Assembly: GCF_014640315.1 (NCBI RefSeq) | Contig: NZ_BMGS01000006.1 | Span: 248,001-312,000, forward strand | DNA from: Hymenobacter glacieicola | GTDB lineage: Bacteria > Bacteroidota > Bacteroidia > Cytophagales > Hymenobacteraceae | Direction: 5' to 3' | Length of the DNA stretch: 64,000 nt | Notes under the pieces: generated by a model | Seen by the model: only the letters and a program-made list of their open reading frames with translations | The model's database searches: none | What the model was told of the DNA's origin: nothing | Shown here: positions 46,109 through 54,923 of the stretch, piece by piece | Numbering within the stretch: the stretch's first letter is position 1 | Layout of the letters: each line of letters starts with the position of its first letter | Made by a program: the position numbers and the translations under genes

Positions 46109-47104
46109 TTACTTGGCGGGCTTCACGCCTTCCGTGGTCATGACTACCCGCTTCATGGTGCCATCCTTGTTGTAGTACAGGTAATCCACGCAGACGGAGC
46201 GGCGGAAGGAGCCCCCGTCGGTGGGGATGGCGCCGTTGTGGTAGATGAAGTAGGACTGGCCCTTGAAGTCGATGATGGCCTGGTGGTTGGTGTTGGAGTT
46301 GCCGGCTACCTCGTTGAGCAAGCCCTTGAACTCCCAGGGGCCTTCCGGGCTGCGGCTCATGGCGTACGCAATTTTTTCCGGGAACTGGTAAGCGTAGCTT
46401 AGGTAGTACCAGCCGCCGCGCTTGTGTACCCAGGGCGCCTCCGTGAAGTTAGGCAGGGTAGTCACCTTGTTGATGGGCCCGTCCAGCTCCGTCATGTTGG
46501 CTTTTAGCTTGGCCCAGTAGCAGTTGGTATTGCCCCAGTAGAGGTAGGCCTGGCCTTTGTCGTCCACAAACACGGTGGGGTCGATGTCGTCCCACATGAT
46601 GGGGCTCTCGGTCAGGTTGTTGGTAATCAGGGCCGAGCCCCGGGCGTCCTTAAAGGGGCCCGTCGGACTATCGGCTACGGCTACTCCAAGGGCTTTGCCC
46701 GGCACCGAGCCGTGCTCCACGGCCGCGTACCAGTAAAACTTGCCACCCCGCTCAATTACCTGGGAGGCCCAGGCATCATCCTTGGCCCAGGCAAAGGCCT
46801 TGACGTTCAGGGGCGAGGCATGCTCTTTCCAGTGCACCATGTCCTGGGAAGAGTAGCACAGCCACTCGTGCATCACGTAACCGTCGCGGCGGGGCGGGGC
46901 CTCGTCGTGGCCGGTATAGAGGTAGACGGTGCCCTTGTGCACCAGGGCGGCTGGGTCGGCGGTGTACTTGTCTTTGATAACCGGGTTGCCGGCCACGGGC
47001 ACCGGGGCCGCCTGCCCCAGCGCCGCAGTGGGCGCCAGGGTAGGGGCTGCGAGCAGCAGGCTGGCCAGCAGGGGTAAAGCGGCGGGACGCAGAGTGTTTT
47101 TCAT
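46109..47104 (-). CDS. GH43 glycosidase, probable alpha-L-arabinofuranosidase
   Basis: 331 residues from the ATG at 47104; a GTG five codons upstream is less likely. Signal peptide about 1-31. Propeller with KYTADPAALV (Asp base), DDIDPTVFV (Asp) and FTEAPWVH (Glu acid), and SNTNHQAII (His). This differs from the endo-arabinanase type and fits exo-acting GH43 arabinofuranosidases or xylosidases; the subfamily was not determined. Located 28 bp from the next GH43 and 18 bp from GH51, so cotranscribed with both. Confidence 0.88.
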   Translation of the reverse strand: MKNTLRPAALPLLASLLLAAPTLAPTAALGQAAPVPVAGNPVIKDKYTADPAALVHKGTVYLYTGHDEAPPRRDGYVMHEWLCYSSQDMVHWKEHASPLNVKAFAWAKDDAWASQVIERGGKFYWYAAVEHGSVPGKALGVAVADSPTGPFKDARGSALITNNLTESPIMWDDIDPTVFVDDKGQAYLYWGNTNCYWAKLKANMTELDGPINKVTTLPNFTEAPWVHKRGGWYYLSYAYQFPEKIAYAMSRSPEGPWEFKGLLNEVAGNSNTNHQAIIDFKGQSYFIYHNGAIPTDGGSFRRSVCVDYLYYNKDGTMKRVVMTTEGVKPAK

Positions 47105-47122
47105 AGGGTGAGGGGCCACTGC

Positions 47123-49243
47123 TTAGCGCTTACCAGGAATGCGCAGCACCGTGAACGAGTTCGGGGCCAGCGTGTAGGTCACGTTCGAGGAGGAAACCGT
47201 GAACGACTCGTTTTTGGGAGCAACGTTCTGGGGCTGGTCCAGGGTATTGACGGCGTTGAGGTCGTTGCTGGCCAACACCGTGGCTTTGCCGGTTTTGCCC
47301 AGCTTTTTCACGCCTTGCAGGCTGAGGGTAACCGGCCGGGCCTCGGGCGAGTAGTTTACCAGCTTCACGATGATTTCCCCGGTTTTATCGTCGGCGGTGG
47401 CGCTGCTGAACAGGTTTTCGGCCCCGTTCTTGGCGCCCGCCCCGCGCTGCACGGGTAGCATGGTGGTGCCGGGGTTGGTGCTGTACATCTTCTGCACGTA
47501 GTAGTTAGGCGTGCCGTAGGCCTTCAGGTTGTCAAACCAGATCAAATCGGGTGTCCACTGCCAGGCATCGACGTGGGCGAAAAGCGGGGCGTAGGAGGCC
47601 ATAATCACCTTGTCGGCGTTGCGTTCCAGGCCGGTCATGAAGGCCGCTTCCGAAATGGCGCAGTCCCAGCTGTTCTTGTTGTCGGGGCTGCCGATGGCCA
47701 CGCTCTGGGCGGCGTACTCGCCGGCAAAAATCTTGCTGCCGGTGGTGGGGTAGTTGTCGTAGCGGCCCACGTTCTGGCGGAACCACTCGGGCTTGGCGTA
47801 GTAGTGCTCATCAATGACCTCGGCCTTCAGCTCCCGCAGGCGCTCCGTGGCCTTGGTGAACAGCTCGCCGTCGGGGCTCGGCCCGGCGCTGGATACGATG
47901 TTGATGTTAGGGTATTTCGCCTTCACGGCTTTCATGAACGGCTCGTAGCGCTCCAGGTACTGGGGCCCCCACTGCTCATTGCCAATCCCGATAAACTTCA
48001 GGTTAAACGGGGCGGCGTGACCCATGGCTACGCGCTTCGCGCCCCAGGTAGAGCTAGCCGGGCCGTTGGCAAACTCAATCAAGTCCAGCGCATCCTGAAT
48101 AAACGTTTCCAGGGTCGGGTCATCCTCGGCGTGGTTATGGGCCGCAGCCGGGGCGTTGGGGCCGCTGCCGCCCGTGGCCGCACTGCTCATTGGAGCCATT
48201 TCCGAGGAGTTAAACTGACAGGCCATGCCCACGTTCAGGATGGGTACGGGCTCGGCTCCAATGTCTTCGGAAAGCTGGAAGTACTCGAAAAAGCCCAGCC
48301 CGAACGACTGGTAGTAATCGGGAGTGGAGCGGTGCTTGAACTCCATGTTCCAGCGGTTAACCAGCGGTACGCGGGAGGCCAGGTCGCCGATGGACTCCTT
48401 CCATTGGTAGCGCTCCGAAAGGGTCCGGCCCTCCACGATGCACCCGCCGGGGAAGCGCAGGAAGCCGGGGTTCATGTCCTTGAGCAGCTGCACCAGGTCG
48501 GTGCGCAGGCCGTTTTCGCGCTTATTGTACGTGTCTTTCGGAAACAAGGACACCACGTCAATATCCAGAGTGCCGGCCCCATCCAAGGTGAGCTTCAGCT
48601 GGGCCCGGGCCGCCGTGGCAGAAGGCTTCAGCACCACCGTGTACTTTTTCCATTCGTTGGTCAGGCCCGTAAGCTGGGTTTCGGCCAGAACACGGCCCGA
48701 AGTAGCCGCCTCCGGCCCCGACCCCGGCCGGCCCTGCTCTTCCAGGGCCACCCGCAGGCCGCTCACGCTACCCGCCCCGCGCCGCAGATACACCGAGAAG
48801 GTGTACTCGGCGCCCTGCTTAACGCCCATGCCCCGGAACCCCTCGTTTACCAGGCCCGCATCGGGGCCCGCCTGGGCGGCCGTCAGGCGCGCGAAGTGGT
48901 TGTTCGTGGCACTGATGGGCCGGTCGCTTACCACAGTATAGGTTTGCAGGCCCGCCCCGCCCCGGATGGCGTTCCAGCCGATAAAGTGCTGGCCCTGAAT
49001 CTCAAACGACTTGTTTTTGACCAGCTCTGGGTACAGGCCACCATCGGCGGCAAAGTTGATGTCCTCGAAGAAGAGGCCATACATGGTTTTGGCAATGGGC
49101 GCGCCGGGCTTGTTTACCTGAATTGTGAGGGTGTTAGCTGCCGTGGGCTTGGTTTGGGCCAGGGCGGCGGGTAAGCCAAGGGCGCTGCACAAAGCCAGGC
49201 CCGTAGCCAGCTGCGCAATACGGGTGGGAGAAGATGTGGGCAT
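47123..49243 (-). CDS. GH51 alpha-L-arabinofuranosidase
   Basis: 706 residues with a signal peptide (about 1-29). A jelly-roll/CBM4-like module (about 80-220) precedes the catalytic TIM barrel. Start of the family: APIAKTMYGLFFEDINFAADGGLYPELVKNKSFE. Acid/base Glu423 in GIGNEQWGPQY; VIDEHYY near 477-482; probable nucleophile Glu509 in IFAGEYAAQS. A C-terminal beta domain ends NSFTVLRIPGK. Removes alpha-L-arabinofuranosyl residues from arabinan side chains or oligomers. First gene of its operon, with an AraR-type operator 126 bp upstream. Confidence 0.95.
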   Translation of the reverse strand: MPTSSPTRIAQLATGLALCSALGLPAALAQTKPTAANTLTIQVNKPGAPIAKTMYGLFFEDINFAADGGLYPELVKNKSFEIQGQHFIGWNAIRGGAGLQTYTVVSDRPISATNNHFARLTAAQAGPDAGLVNEGFRGMGVKQGAEYTFSVYLRRGAGSVSGLRVALEEQGRPGSGPEAATSGRVLAETQLTGLTNEWKKYTVVLKPSATAARAQLKLTLDGAGTLDIDVVSLFPKDTYNKRENGLRTDLVQLLKDMNPGFLRFPGGCIVEGRTLSERYQWKESIGDLASRVPLVNRWNMEFKHRSTPDYYQSFGLGFFEYFQLSEDIGAEPVPILNVGMACQFNSSEMAPMSSAATGGSGPNAPAAAHNHAEDDPTLETFIQDALDLIEFANGPASSTWGAKRVAMGHAAPFNLKFIGIGNEQWGPQYLERYEPFMKAVKAKYPNINIVSSAGPSPDGELFTKATERLRELKAEVIDEHYYAKPEWFRQNVGRYDNYPTTGSKIFAGEYAAQSVAIGSPDNKNSWDCAISEAAFMTGLERNADKVIMASYAPLFAHVDAWQWTPDLIWFDNLKAYGTPNYYVQKMYSTNPGTTMLPVQRGAGAKNGAENLFSSATADDKTGEIIVKLVNYSPEARPVTLSLQGVKKLGKTGKATVLASNDLNAVNTLDQPQNVAPKNESFTVSSSNVTYTLAPNSFTVLRIPGKR

Positions 49244-49368
49244 AGGAGAAAGGAAAATGAGCGAAATGCGGGTAAGCTGGTGAGGTGACCTTGGCCGCGG
49301 GCAGAGCGGCGTAGGTTAAGAATACCGGTGGGGCTTTGGCCGGTAAGGCGAATGGCAACTAGTAGATG

Positions 49369-49384
49369 GCACAATCGATTGTGT
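49369..49384. promoter_or_regulatory. Putative AraR operator before GH51
   Basis: GCACAATCGATTGTGT, with a perfect inner 14-bp palindrome, preceded on the minus strand by TTACTTTA like the araR promoter. Confidence 0.87.
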
Positions 49385-49550
49385 AAAGTAATAAGAAAAA
49401 CTCAACATGCTGGTGCTTTATTTCACAAATCAGCTTGCGGCCGGATAATCGAGCGCAGAAGAGTTACATTTAAGTCAAGCCACCTATTTCGCTAGCATGA
49501 CCAGTGGCGGGTTCTTCGGCAGAAGCGGCCCATAAGATTACAAATTCTTC

Positions 49551-49558
49551 TATCTTTA
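49551..49558 (+). promoter_or_regulatory. Possible -7 promoter element of araR
   Basis: TATCTTTA fits the Bacteroidota -7 consensus TAnnTTTG at all but the last base. It lies 28 bp before the start codon and touches the operator at 49558. No clear -33 TTTG was identified at the right distance. Confidence 0.35.
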
Positions 49559-49573
49559 CACAAAGCATTGTGT
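49558..49573. promoter_or_regulatory. Putative AraR operator over its own promoter
   Basis: ACACAAAGCATTGTGT, arms identical to consensus with the central CG swapped to GC, 13 bp before the araR start. It suggests autoregulation. Confidence 0.78.
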
Positions 49574-49586
49574 AGCGCCTTATAGT

Positions 49587-50702
49587 ATGGCTCCCCGAAA
49601 AAAGCAAGCCCCGGATTCAACTACCACCAGTCCCGTTTCCATGGCCGACCTGGCCCGGGAGTTGGGCGTGTCCATGACCACCATTTCGCGGGCCCTCAGT
49701 GACCACCACAGCATCGGGCCGGCCATGAAACAGAAGGTGCTCAAGCTGGCCAAAAAGTACAACTACCAGCCCAACCGTCTGGCCTCGGCTTTGCGCAAGG
49801 GCAAAAGCCAGCTGCTCGGCATTGTGGTGCCCTACATTGAGGGGCGGTTTTTTCCGTCAGTGGTGCACGGCATCGAAACGGCCGCCAGCCGGGCCGGCTA
49901 TAATGTCATCATCTGCCAGTCGAACGAGGACGTGGCCCAGGAGCGGCGCAACCTGGATATCCTGCTCAGCGCGCAGGTAGCGGGCATTCTGGTGTCACTC
50001 TCGCGTACTACCCATGACTTCCGCCACTTTGAAAAGGTGCGTAGCCGGGGCCTGCCGCTGGTGTTTTTCGACCGGATTGTGGAGGGCGACAACGTAAATG
50101 CCGTGGTGCTCGACGACCAGGAAGGCGGCTACGTTTCCACCCGCCACCTGCTCAACCAGGGTTGCCGCCGCATTGCCCACCTGGCCGGTCCCCAGCACCT
50201 GAACATCTACAAAAACCGCCGCCAGGGCTACCTCGATGCCCTGCGCGAAGCCGGTTTGCCCGAGGATGAAAGCCTGATTCTGTACTCGGATATGGCCCAG
50301 GACCAGGGCGCCGAGGGCATGCGCCAGCTGCTGGCCCTGCCCTCGGCGCCCGACGCCGTGTTTGCCGCCGGTGACTACTGCGCCCTCGGGGCCTTGCAGG
50401 AAGCCCACCGCCAGGGCCTGCGCGTACCCGAAGACGTGGCCATTGCCGGCTTTAGCAACGAAACATTCACCGTCATTACCCAGCCTCCCATCACCACCAT
50501 CGACCAACGGTGTGAGGAAATGGGCCAGGCTGCCGTGCGGCTGCTGCTGGAAATAATTGAAGCGGATGGGCGCCCGTTTACGCCCCGCCAAGTGGCCCTG
50601 CGGCCGGAGCTGCTGGTGCGCGGCTCCTCCGACCGGCTGCCGGCAGTGCCGGCGGGCCCCCTGCGCGACCCCTCGGCCAAGTTTATCGGCACGCTTGCCT
50701 AG
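49587..50702 (+). CDS. araR: LacI-family regulator of arabinose/arabinan genes
   Basis: 371 residues. Helix-turn-helix SMADLARELGVSMTTISRAL at about 18-37, hinge YQPNRLASALRKGKSQLLG, effector domain about 70-345 (FFDRIVEGDNVNAVVLDD, HLAGPQHLNIYKNRRQGYLDAL, VFAAGDYCALGALQE, IAGFSNETFTVITQPPITTIDQ). It is the only gene of the locus on the plus strand, divergent from GH51. The eight near-palindromic sites of the region and its own-promoter site make it the likely repressor, with arabinose or an arabinose metabolite as inducer. The name araR is functional only: the Bacillus AraR has a GntR-type DNA-binding domain. Confidence 0.9.
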   Translation: MAPRKKQAPDSTTTSPVSMADLARELGVSMTTISRALSDHHSIGPAMKQKVLKLAKKYNYQPNRLASALRKGKSQLLGIVVPYIEGRFFPSVVHGIETAASRAGYNVIICQSNEDVAQERRNLDILLSAQVAGILVSLSRTTHDFRHFEKVRSRGLPLVFFDRIVEGDNVNAVVLDDQEGGYVSTRHLLNQGCRRIAHLAGPQHLNIYKNRRQGYLDALREAGLPEDESLILYSDMAQDQGAEGMRQLLALPSAPDAVFAAGDYCALGALQEAHRQGLRVPEDVAIAGFSNETFTVITQPPITTIDQRCEEMGQAAVRLLLEIIEADGRPFTPRQVALRPELLVRGSSDRLPAVPAGPLRDPSAKFIGTLA

Positions 50703-50723
50703 CAGCCCGGCCTGCTACCTCTC

Positions 50724-51434
50724 ATGACGGACTATCTACTTTTCCTGGACACGGAAACCACCGGCCTGCCCACCCGCTGGGACCGGCCGCACACCCAGGA
50801 GAATGCCTGGCCCAGCGTGGCGCAGGTAGGGTGGGTGGTGTATACCGCGCAGGGCGAGTTTGTGAAGGCCGATCAGGCCTACCTTCAGATTCCGGCCGGT
50901 AGTATGCCGGCTGCGGCCATTGCCATTCACGGCCTCACTCCGGAGTTTTTGCAGGCGCAGGGCCAGCCCCCGGAACCCGTATTGCGGCGCCTGCTCCAGG
51001 ATTTGACTACGTACCAGCCCCGGGTAGTCGGGCATTTTCTGCAGCTTGATTTTCACGTGCTGGGGGCGGCCTTCGCCCGGGTGGGCCTGCCCAATCCGCT
51101 ACCCAGCCTGCCCCAGTTCTGCACCATGGCCGCCACCTGGCCCCCGCTGCCCGGTGGCCCGGCGCGCCGCCTGCGCCTGCCGGAGCTGCACGAACTGCTG
51201 TTCGCCGAGCCCTTGCTGCACCACCACGATGCCTACGTGGACGCCGAAGCCACGGCCCGCTGCTTTTTTGAACTGCGTCGCCGCGGCTTGCTCCCCGAGG
51301 AAACCCTGACGGGCCAGCAACCCCTGACCGTGCCCGAAGGTAGGGCCCCGGGCTGGCTGGGTCCCGTGGGCTGGCGGTGGGGGCTGCTGGTGGCAGGTTT
51401 GCTTCTGCTTGTATATTGGCTGCTCTATGGATAA
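50724..51434 (+). CDS. DEDDh 3'-5' exonuclease with C-terminal membrane segment
   Basis: 236 residues. Exo motifs: FLDTETTGLP (Asp, Glu) at about 7-16, IHGLT near 70, VVGHFLQLDFHVLGAA (Asp) and HHHDAYVDAEATA (His, Asp). These are the DnaQ-like DEDDh catalytic residues. The last 25 residues (WGLLVAGLLLLVYWLLYG) form a hydrophobic helix, unusual for DnaQ-type enzymes and suggesting membrane attachment. The stop overlaps the next gene by 8 nt, so the two are translationally coupled. Confidence 0.9.
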   Translation: MTDYLLFLDTETTGLPTRWDRPHTQENAWPSVAQVGWVVYTAQGEFVKADQAYLQIPAGSMPAAAIAIHGLTPEFLQAQGQPPEPVLRRLLQDLTTYQPRVVGHFLQLDFHVLGAAFARVGLPNPLPSLPQFCTMAATWPPLPGGPARRLRLPELHELLFAEPLLHHHDAYVDAEATARCFFELRRRGLLPEETLTGQQPLTVPEGRAPGWLGPVGWRWGLLVAGLLLLVYWLLYG

Positions 51435-53331
51435 CCGCCTTGCCTTTCTTCGAACCGTTGCGCCCTTCAACCTGCTGCCCGAAGAGGTGCTGCTGGGGGT
51501 AGTAGAGTTACTGCAGGAAGTGCGCCACCCGCGCGAAACGCTGCTGTACCAGCAGGACACGTCCAAGGTGCGCAGCCTCGATATTATCGTGGAGGGCGAG
51601 TACGAAACGTTCTTCTACGACAGCCAGCAGCACAAGCGCCTGCCCGAAGTGTACGGCCCCGGCACCTGCTACGGCGGCATGTCCATTCTGCTCAACAAGA
51701 AACGCTCCTTGCGCACGGTAGTTGTGCACAAAGGCACGCGCGTACTCCAGCTGGCCCGCCGCGACTTTCGGGCCCTGTGCCAGGCCTACGGACCGTTTTT
51801 CCACTACTTCACGGCCCGCTACGGGGAGCGGATGCTCGACGAGGAGTTTGCCCACTTCGTGAAGCCCGTCAGCCCGCCGGAGCAGAACTTTCTGGTGGCC
51901 GATCAGCTGTTTTCCCGCCGCATCAGCACCCTAGAAGTGCGCGAGCTGGTGACCTGCCCCGGCAGCGAGCCAATTTATGAAGTAGCCCGGCGCATGGCCG
52001 CCGCCAAGGTCAGCTGCCTGTTCGTGACCGATACCGCAACGGGCGCCATCAGCGGCTACTGCACCGACATTACCCTGCGCGACTCCGTTATTGCCCGCCA
52101 GCTGGATGCGGCCCGGCCGGTGGCCGAAGTTGCGGCTACGCCGCTGGTTTCTATCTCGCAGGAAGCCTTTGTGTATGAGGCCATTCTGCTGATGTTCCAA
52201 ACCAAAACCCGCTACCTGCTGGTGGAGCGCGGGGGCGAGTACGTGGGCTTTCTGAGCCGCAACAAGCTGCTCAGCGACCTGGCTCAGTCGCCGTTTATGT
52301 TTATCCAGGCCGTGAAGCTGGCCCAGGGCACCCGGGAGCTGAAGCGCCGCTGGGAAATGGTGCCCGACATTGTAAACCAGCTGCTGAGCCGGGGCGTGAA
52401 GGCCGACATCGTAAACCAGGTGATTTCCACCGTGGCCGACACCATTGCCCTGAAGGTGATTGAGAATGTGCTTGCCGAGCTAGGCCCGGCGCCGGCCAAG
52501 TTCGTGTTTATAGTGCTGGGTAGCGAAGGCCGTCAGGAGCAAACCCTGCTCACGGACCAGGACAACGCCATTATCTACGAGGACAAGGCCAACGAGCAGC
52601 GCGAGGTGGTGCGGGCGTACTTCCTGCGCTTTGCTACGGCCGTTTCCGACCAGCTCAACCACATCGGGCTGCACTACTGCTCCGGCGGCTTCATGGCCAA
52701 AAACCCCAAGTGGACCCATTCCCTCTCGCACTGGAAGCGCAACTACCACCAGTGGATGAGCGAATCGAACCCCGAAACGGTGATGCAGTTTGCTACCTTC
52801 TTCGACTGCCGCTACCTCTACGGCGAGGCCAGCCTGATGCAGGAGCTGCAGGAGTTTTTGCGCCAGGAGCTGGCCCAGCCCCTGGAACGCTTCCTGTTTT
52901 TCATGGCCAAAAATGCCCTGCAGTACGAGCCCCCGCTGACGTTCTTTCGCAACATCCGCACCTTTGCTCAGGAGGGCCAGCAGGTGTTTGATTTGAAAAA
53001 GGCCATGACCCCAATTGTCGATCTGGTGCGCGTGTACGCCCTGCAGCACCAACTGCGGCCCACCAACACCGGCGAGCGGCTGGCCGGGCTGCAAGAGCAG
53101 GGCGTGTTCAATGCCAAGGAAACCCAGGAGCTGCGGCAGGCCTACTACTACCTGATGGGCATGCGCCTGCAAAAACAGGCCCGTCAGATTATCAACGACC
53201 GTACCGCCCCCACCAATTACCTGGACCCTACCTCCCTGACGCAGGTGGAACAGGTTACGCTCAAGGAAATATTCAAAGTTATCAGTGATTTTCAACTCAA
53301 GATTAAGGTCAGCTTCACCAAAACATTGTAG
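51427..53331 (+). CDS. cNMP-binding / CBS / DUF294 nucleotidyltransferase-like protein
   Basis: 634 residues from the ATG at 51427; the frame is open six codons upstream inside the exonuclease gene. Order: cyclic-nucleotide-binding-like domain (about 5-125), two CBS motifs (about 165-285), DUF294 nucleotidyltransferase domain with GSEGRQEQTLLTDQDNAI starting near residue 364, and the DUF294 C-terminal helical domain (about 480-620). The GSxGRxE...DxD motif resembles GlnD-type uridylyltransferases. In other bacteria such proteins are paired with DEDD exonucleases and often with acetate or cation symporters. Its substrate protein or nucleotide is unknown. Cytoplasmic. Confidence 0.92.
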   Translation: MDNRLAFLRTVAPFNLLPEEVLLGVVELLQEVRHPRETLLYQQDTSKVRSLDIIVEGEYETFFYDSQQHKRLPEVYGPGTCYGGMSILLNKKRSLRTVVVHKGTRVLQLARRDFRALCQAYGPFFHYFTARYGERMLDEEFAHFVKPVSPPEQNFLVADQLFSRRISTLEVRELVTCPGSEPIYEVARRMAAAKVSCLFVTDTATGAISGYCTDITLRDSVIARQLDAARPVAEVAATPLVSISQEAFVYEAILLMFQTKTRYLLVERGGEYVGFLSRNKLLSDLAQSPFMFIQAVKLAQGTRELKRRWEMVPDIVNQLLSRGVKADIVNQVISTVADTIALKVIENVLAELGPAPAKFVFIVLGSEGRQEQTLLTDQDNAIIYEDKANEQREVVRAYFLRFATAVSDQLNHIGLHYCSGGFMAKNPKWTHSLSHWKRNYHQWMSESNPETVMQFATFFDCRYLYGEASLMQELQEFLRQELAQPLERFLFFMAKNALQYEPPLTFFRNIRTFAQEGQQVFDLKKAMTPIVDLVRVYALQHQLRPTNTGERLAGLQEQGVFNAKETQELRQAYYYLMGMRLQKQARQIINDRTAPTNYLDPTSLTQVEQVTLKEIFKVISDFQLKIKVSFTKTL

Positions 53332-53478
53332 GAATTTTCCGGCAAATGACGGCATGCAGCCCAGCGTGCCCGGAAAAGGCACTGGCTGGTAATGAACCTG
53401 AAAGCCAGGGAATTATACTGGGCTGCCTGCGCGTTAATGAAGCGCTTCGACAGGAAGCGTGGCTATTAGGTACTCCGT

Positions 53479-53877
53479 ATGTCTTTGGTATTATTTGATT
53501 CACCGGCTTTCACCATGATGCACAACCAGGAGCAGGGTTGGTTGCACATGGAATTGCGCGGGACGCATACGCAACAGTTGGTTGAGCACCACTGCAAGCT
53601 GATGCTAGCCGCCGTGCGTAGCACCCACACCAGAAAAATCCTGAGCGACTCCACTGAGTTACTGGACGGCTGGGCGCATACCACGTCGTGGCTGGGGCAA
53701 ACTTTCTTCCCCCTGCTGGTTCGGGAGGGCGTAACGGCCGTGGCCCTGCTCAACGCCATGGACTGGCCCGGCCGCCTGTGCCTGCAGGCCATGCTGCGCC
53801 ATACTGAGCAGCCGGTAGTGCAGCTTTTTGAATTCGATGAAATGATTGCGGCTCAGCAGTGGCTATGCACAAACTAA
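53479..53877 (+). CDS. Small protein, SpoIIAA/STAS-like fold suspected
   Basis: 132 residues, no signal peptide. Pattern: a beta-rich start (WLHMELRG), helix, KILSDSTELLDGW, TFFPLLVREGVTAVALLN and LFEFDEMIAAQQWL. The closing hydrophobic FE.D.....A..WL and the DST/DNR-like strand resemble the SpoIIAA-like/SEC14-type small domains common in Cytophagales, and the protein at 54924. A specific function cannot be given. Confidence 0.6.
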   Translation: MSLVLFDSPAFTMMHNQEQGWLHMELRGTHTQQLVEHHCKLMLAAVRSTHTRKILSDSTELLDGWAHTTSWLGQTFFPLLVREGVTAVALLNAMDWPGRLCLQAMLRHTEQPVVQLFEFDEMIAAQQWLCTN

Positions 53878-54139
53878 ATTGTGTGAACAGTCAGGGCTGA
53901 GCAATGGCATACGTCTGCCAGGCAGAGCGCAGCATCACGGTCACGGTGTTTTGATTCGCTGCCAACAGCTCTTGGTAAGAGGATGTTACGCGCTTATTAC
54001 CGCTGAGCTGCCCACCCGCCCCGCAACAAATTTGCGTAAAATCCGCAGCCCAAATCCGGGTTTTGACGGGCTTAAATGAGGGACCTAACATCTAGTTTTG
54101 CACTGTTTCTTGGAATAGTGTATACTAAAACTACTGTAA

Positions 54140-54523
54140 GTGCCAGCTCAGACGTTGACTATTCAGTTCGGAGGACCTCCTACTAATCAGGGAATAAGTG
54201 TACGCGGCACCTGCACCACCGCGGAAGAGGCGCAGTGCCTGCAAGAGGCTCTGGCCAAGGCCATTGCCCGCGGCAGTGATACGCTCTGGGTTGATTGCCA
54301 ACAGCTACGTAGTGTTTCCTACGTAGGGCAGCAGGCTATTTTTCAGGCCGAGCAGCAGGCCCGGCTGGCTCACCTTATTATCTACTGGTGCGGCATGTCC
54401 AGCGCCCTGATTCAGGAACTCTCGGCCACGGGTCTGTACCTGCTATTGCGCAGCCTGCCCGCTACCCGCTACCAAGGACCGGAATCAGTGCGCCAGGGCA
54501 GGGCCACGGTGTTCGAGTGCTAG
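54140..54523 (+). CDS. STAS-domain-like small protein
   Basis: 127 residues, GTG start. TLTIQFGG, VRGTCTTAEEAQCLQEALAKAIARGSDTLWVDCQQLRSVSYVGQQAIFQAEQQAR and LIIYWCGMSSALIQELSATGLYLLL follow the STAS anti-sigma-factor-antagonist layout, where a WVDCxxL strand precedes the helix that carries the phosphorylatable Ser. Here SVSYVGQQA occupies that position. It could take part in a partner-switch regulation, but no kinase or sigma antagonist is adjacent. Confidence 0.6.
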   Translation: MPAQTLTIQFGGPPTNQGISVRGTCTTAEEAQCLQEALAKAIARGSDTLWVDCQQLRSVSYVGQQAIFQAEQQARLAHLIIYWCGMSSALIQELSATGLYLLLRSLPATRYQGPESVRQGRATVFEC

Positions 54524-54685
54524 CCGCGCCGCCCGGCAGCGGGGCTTCTCGGTAGCCTGTTTTTCCGAGTACTGCCAAGGCGCTGGCGAGGGTTTCCTCA
54601 GATTCCAGGAGTGATTTTCTTTGCGCCGGGCAATCTGCTTGGGGTAAAGCAAGCGTACGTAGCAGAGCACCATCCTAACTTGCTT

Positions 54686-54901
54686 ATGCATTTTCAGGCG
54701 CCTCCTGCCTCCATGCCCGTTGCGGAACAACATGCCTGGGCGAAGCGGTTGCTGCAGGCAGAGTACATTTCCGGCATCAGCCAGGAAGGAACAACGCTGG
54801 TGACAGCTGCCACCATGCAACTGCTGCAGCGTTACGTAACCGGCGAGTTTTCCCTACCCGAATTTATTGTCTTACAAACCCAACGACTCCGGGGCTGGTA
54901 G
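54686..54901 (+). CDS. Hypothetical 71-residue protein
   Basis: Frame from an ATG at 54686; a GTG at 54611 would add 25 residues. MHFQAPPASMPVAEQHAWAK, then LLQAEYISGISQEGTTLVTAATMQLLQRYVTGEFSLPEFIVLQTQRLRGW. The tail QRYVTGEFSLPEFI resembles the short helical end of VbhA-type antitoxins and other small regulatory domains, but this is weak. The stop codon lies in the loop of a terminator hairpin. Its function is not recognised. Confidence 0.5.
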   Translation: MHFQAPPASMPVAEQHAWAKRLLQAEYISGISQEGTTLVTAATMQLLQRYVTGEFSLPEFIVLQTQRLRGW

Positions 54902-54915
54902 CCTCGGAGTCGTTG
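54881..54915 (+). terminator. Terminator overlapping the stop of the 71-residue gene
   Basis: CAACGACTCCGgGGC pairs with GCCtCGGAGTCGTTG followed by TTTTA. On the minus strand the same hairpin lies past the stop of the 54924 gene, so it may serve both genes. Confidence 0.82.
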
Positions 54916-54923
54916 TTTTATGG

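Larger units (their letters stand above)
49244..49586. other. Divergent promoter region between GH51 and araR
   Basis: 343 bp without a gene. It holds one operator on the GH51 side (49369) and one over the regulator promoter (49558). No other structure was seen. Confidence 0.8.

Noticed and set aside
47573..49174. Plus-strand open frame of 533 codons opposite GH51
   Set aside because: Shadow of the GH51 reading frame without family features; the same holds for 24253-25749, 43265-44413, 7268-8185, 10838-11809 and others.
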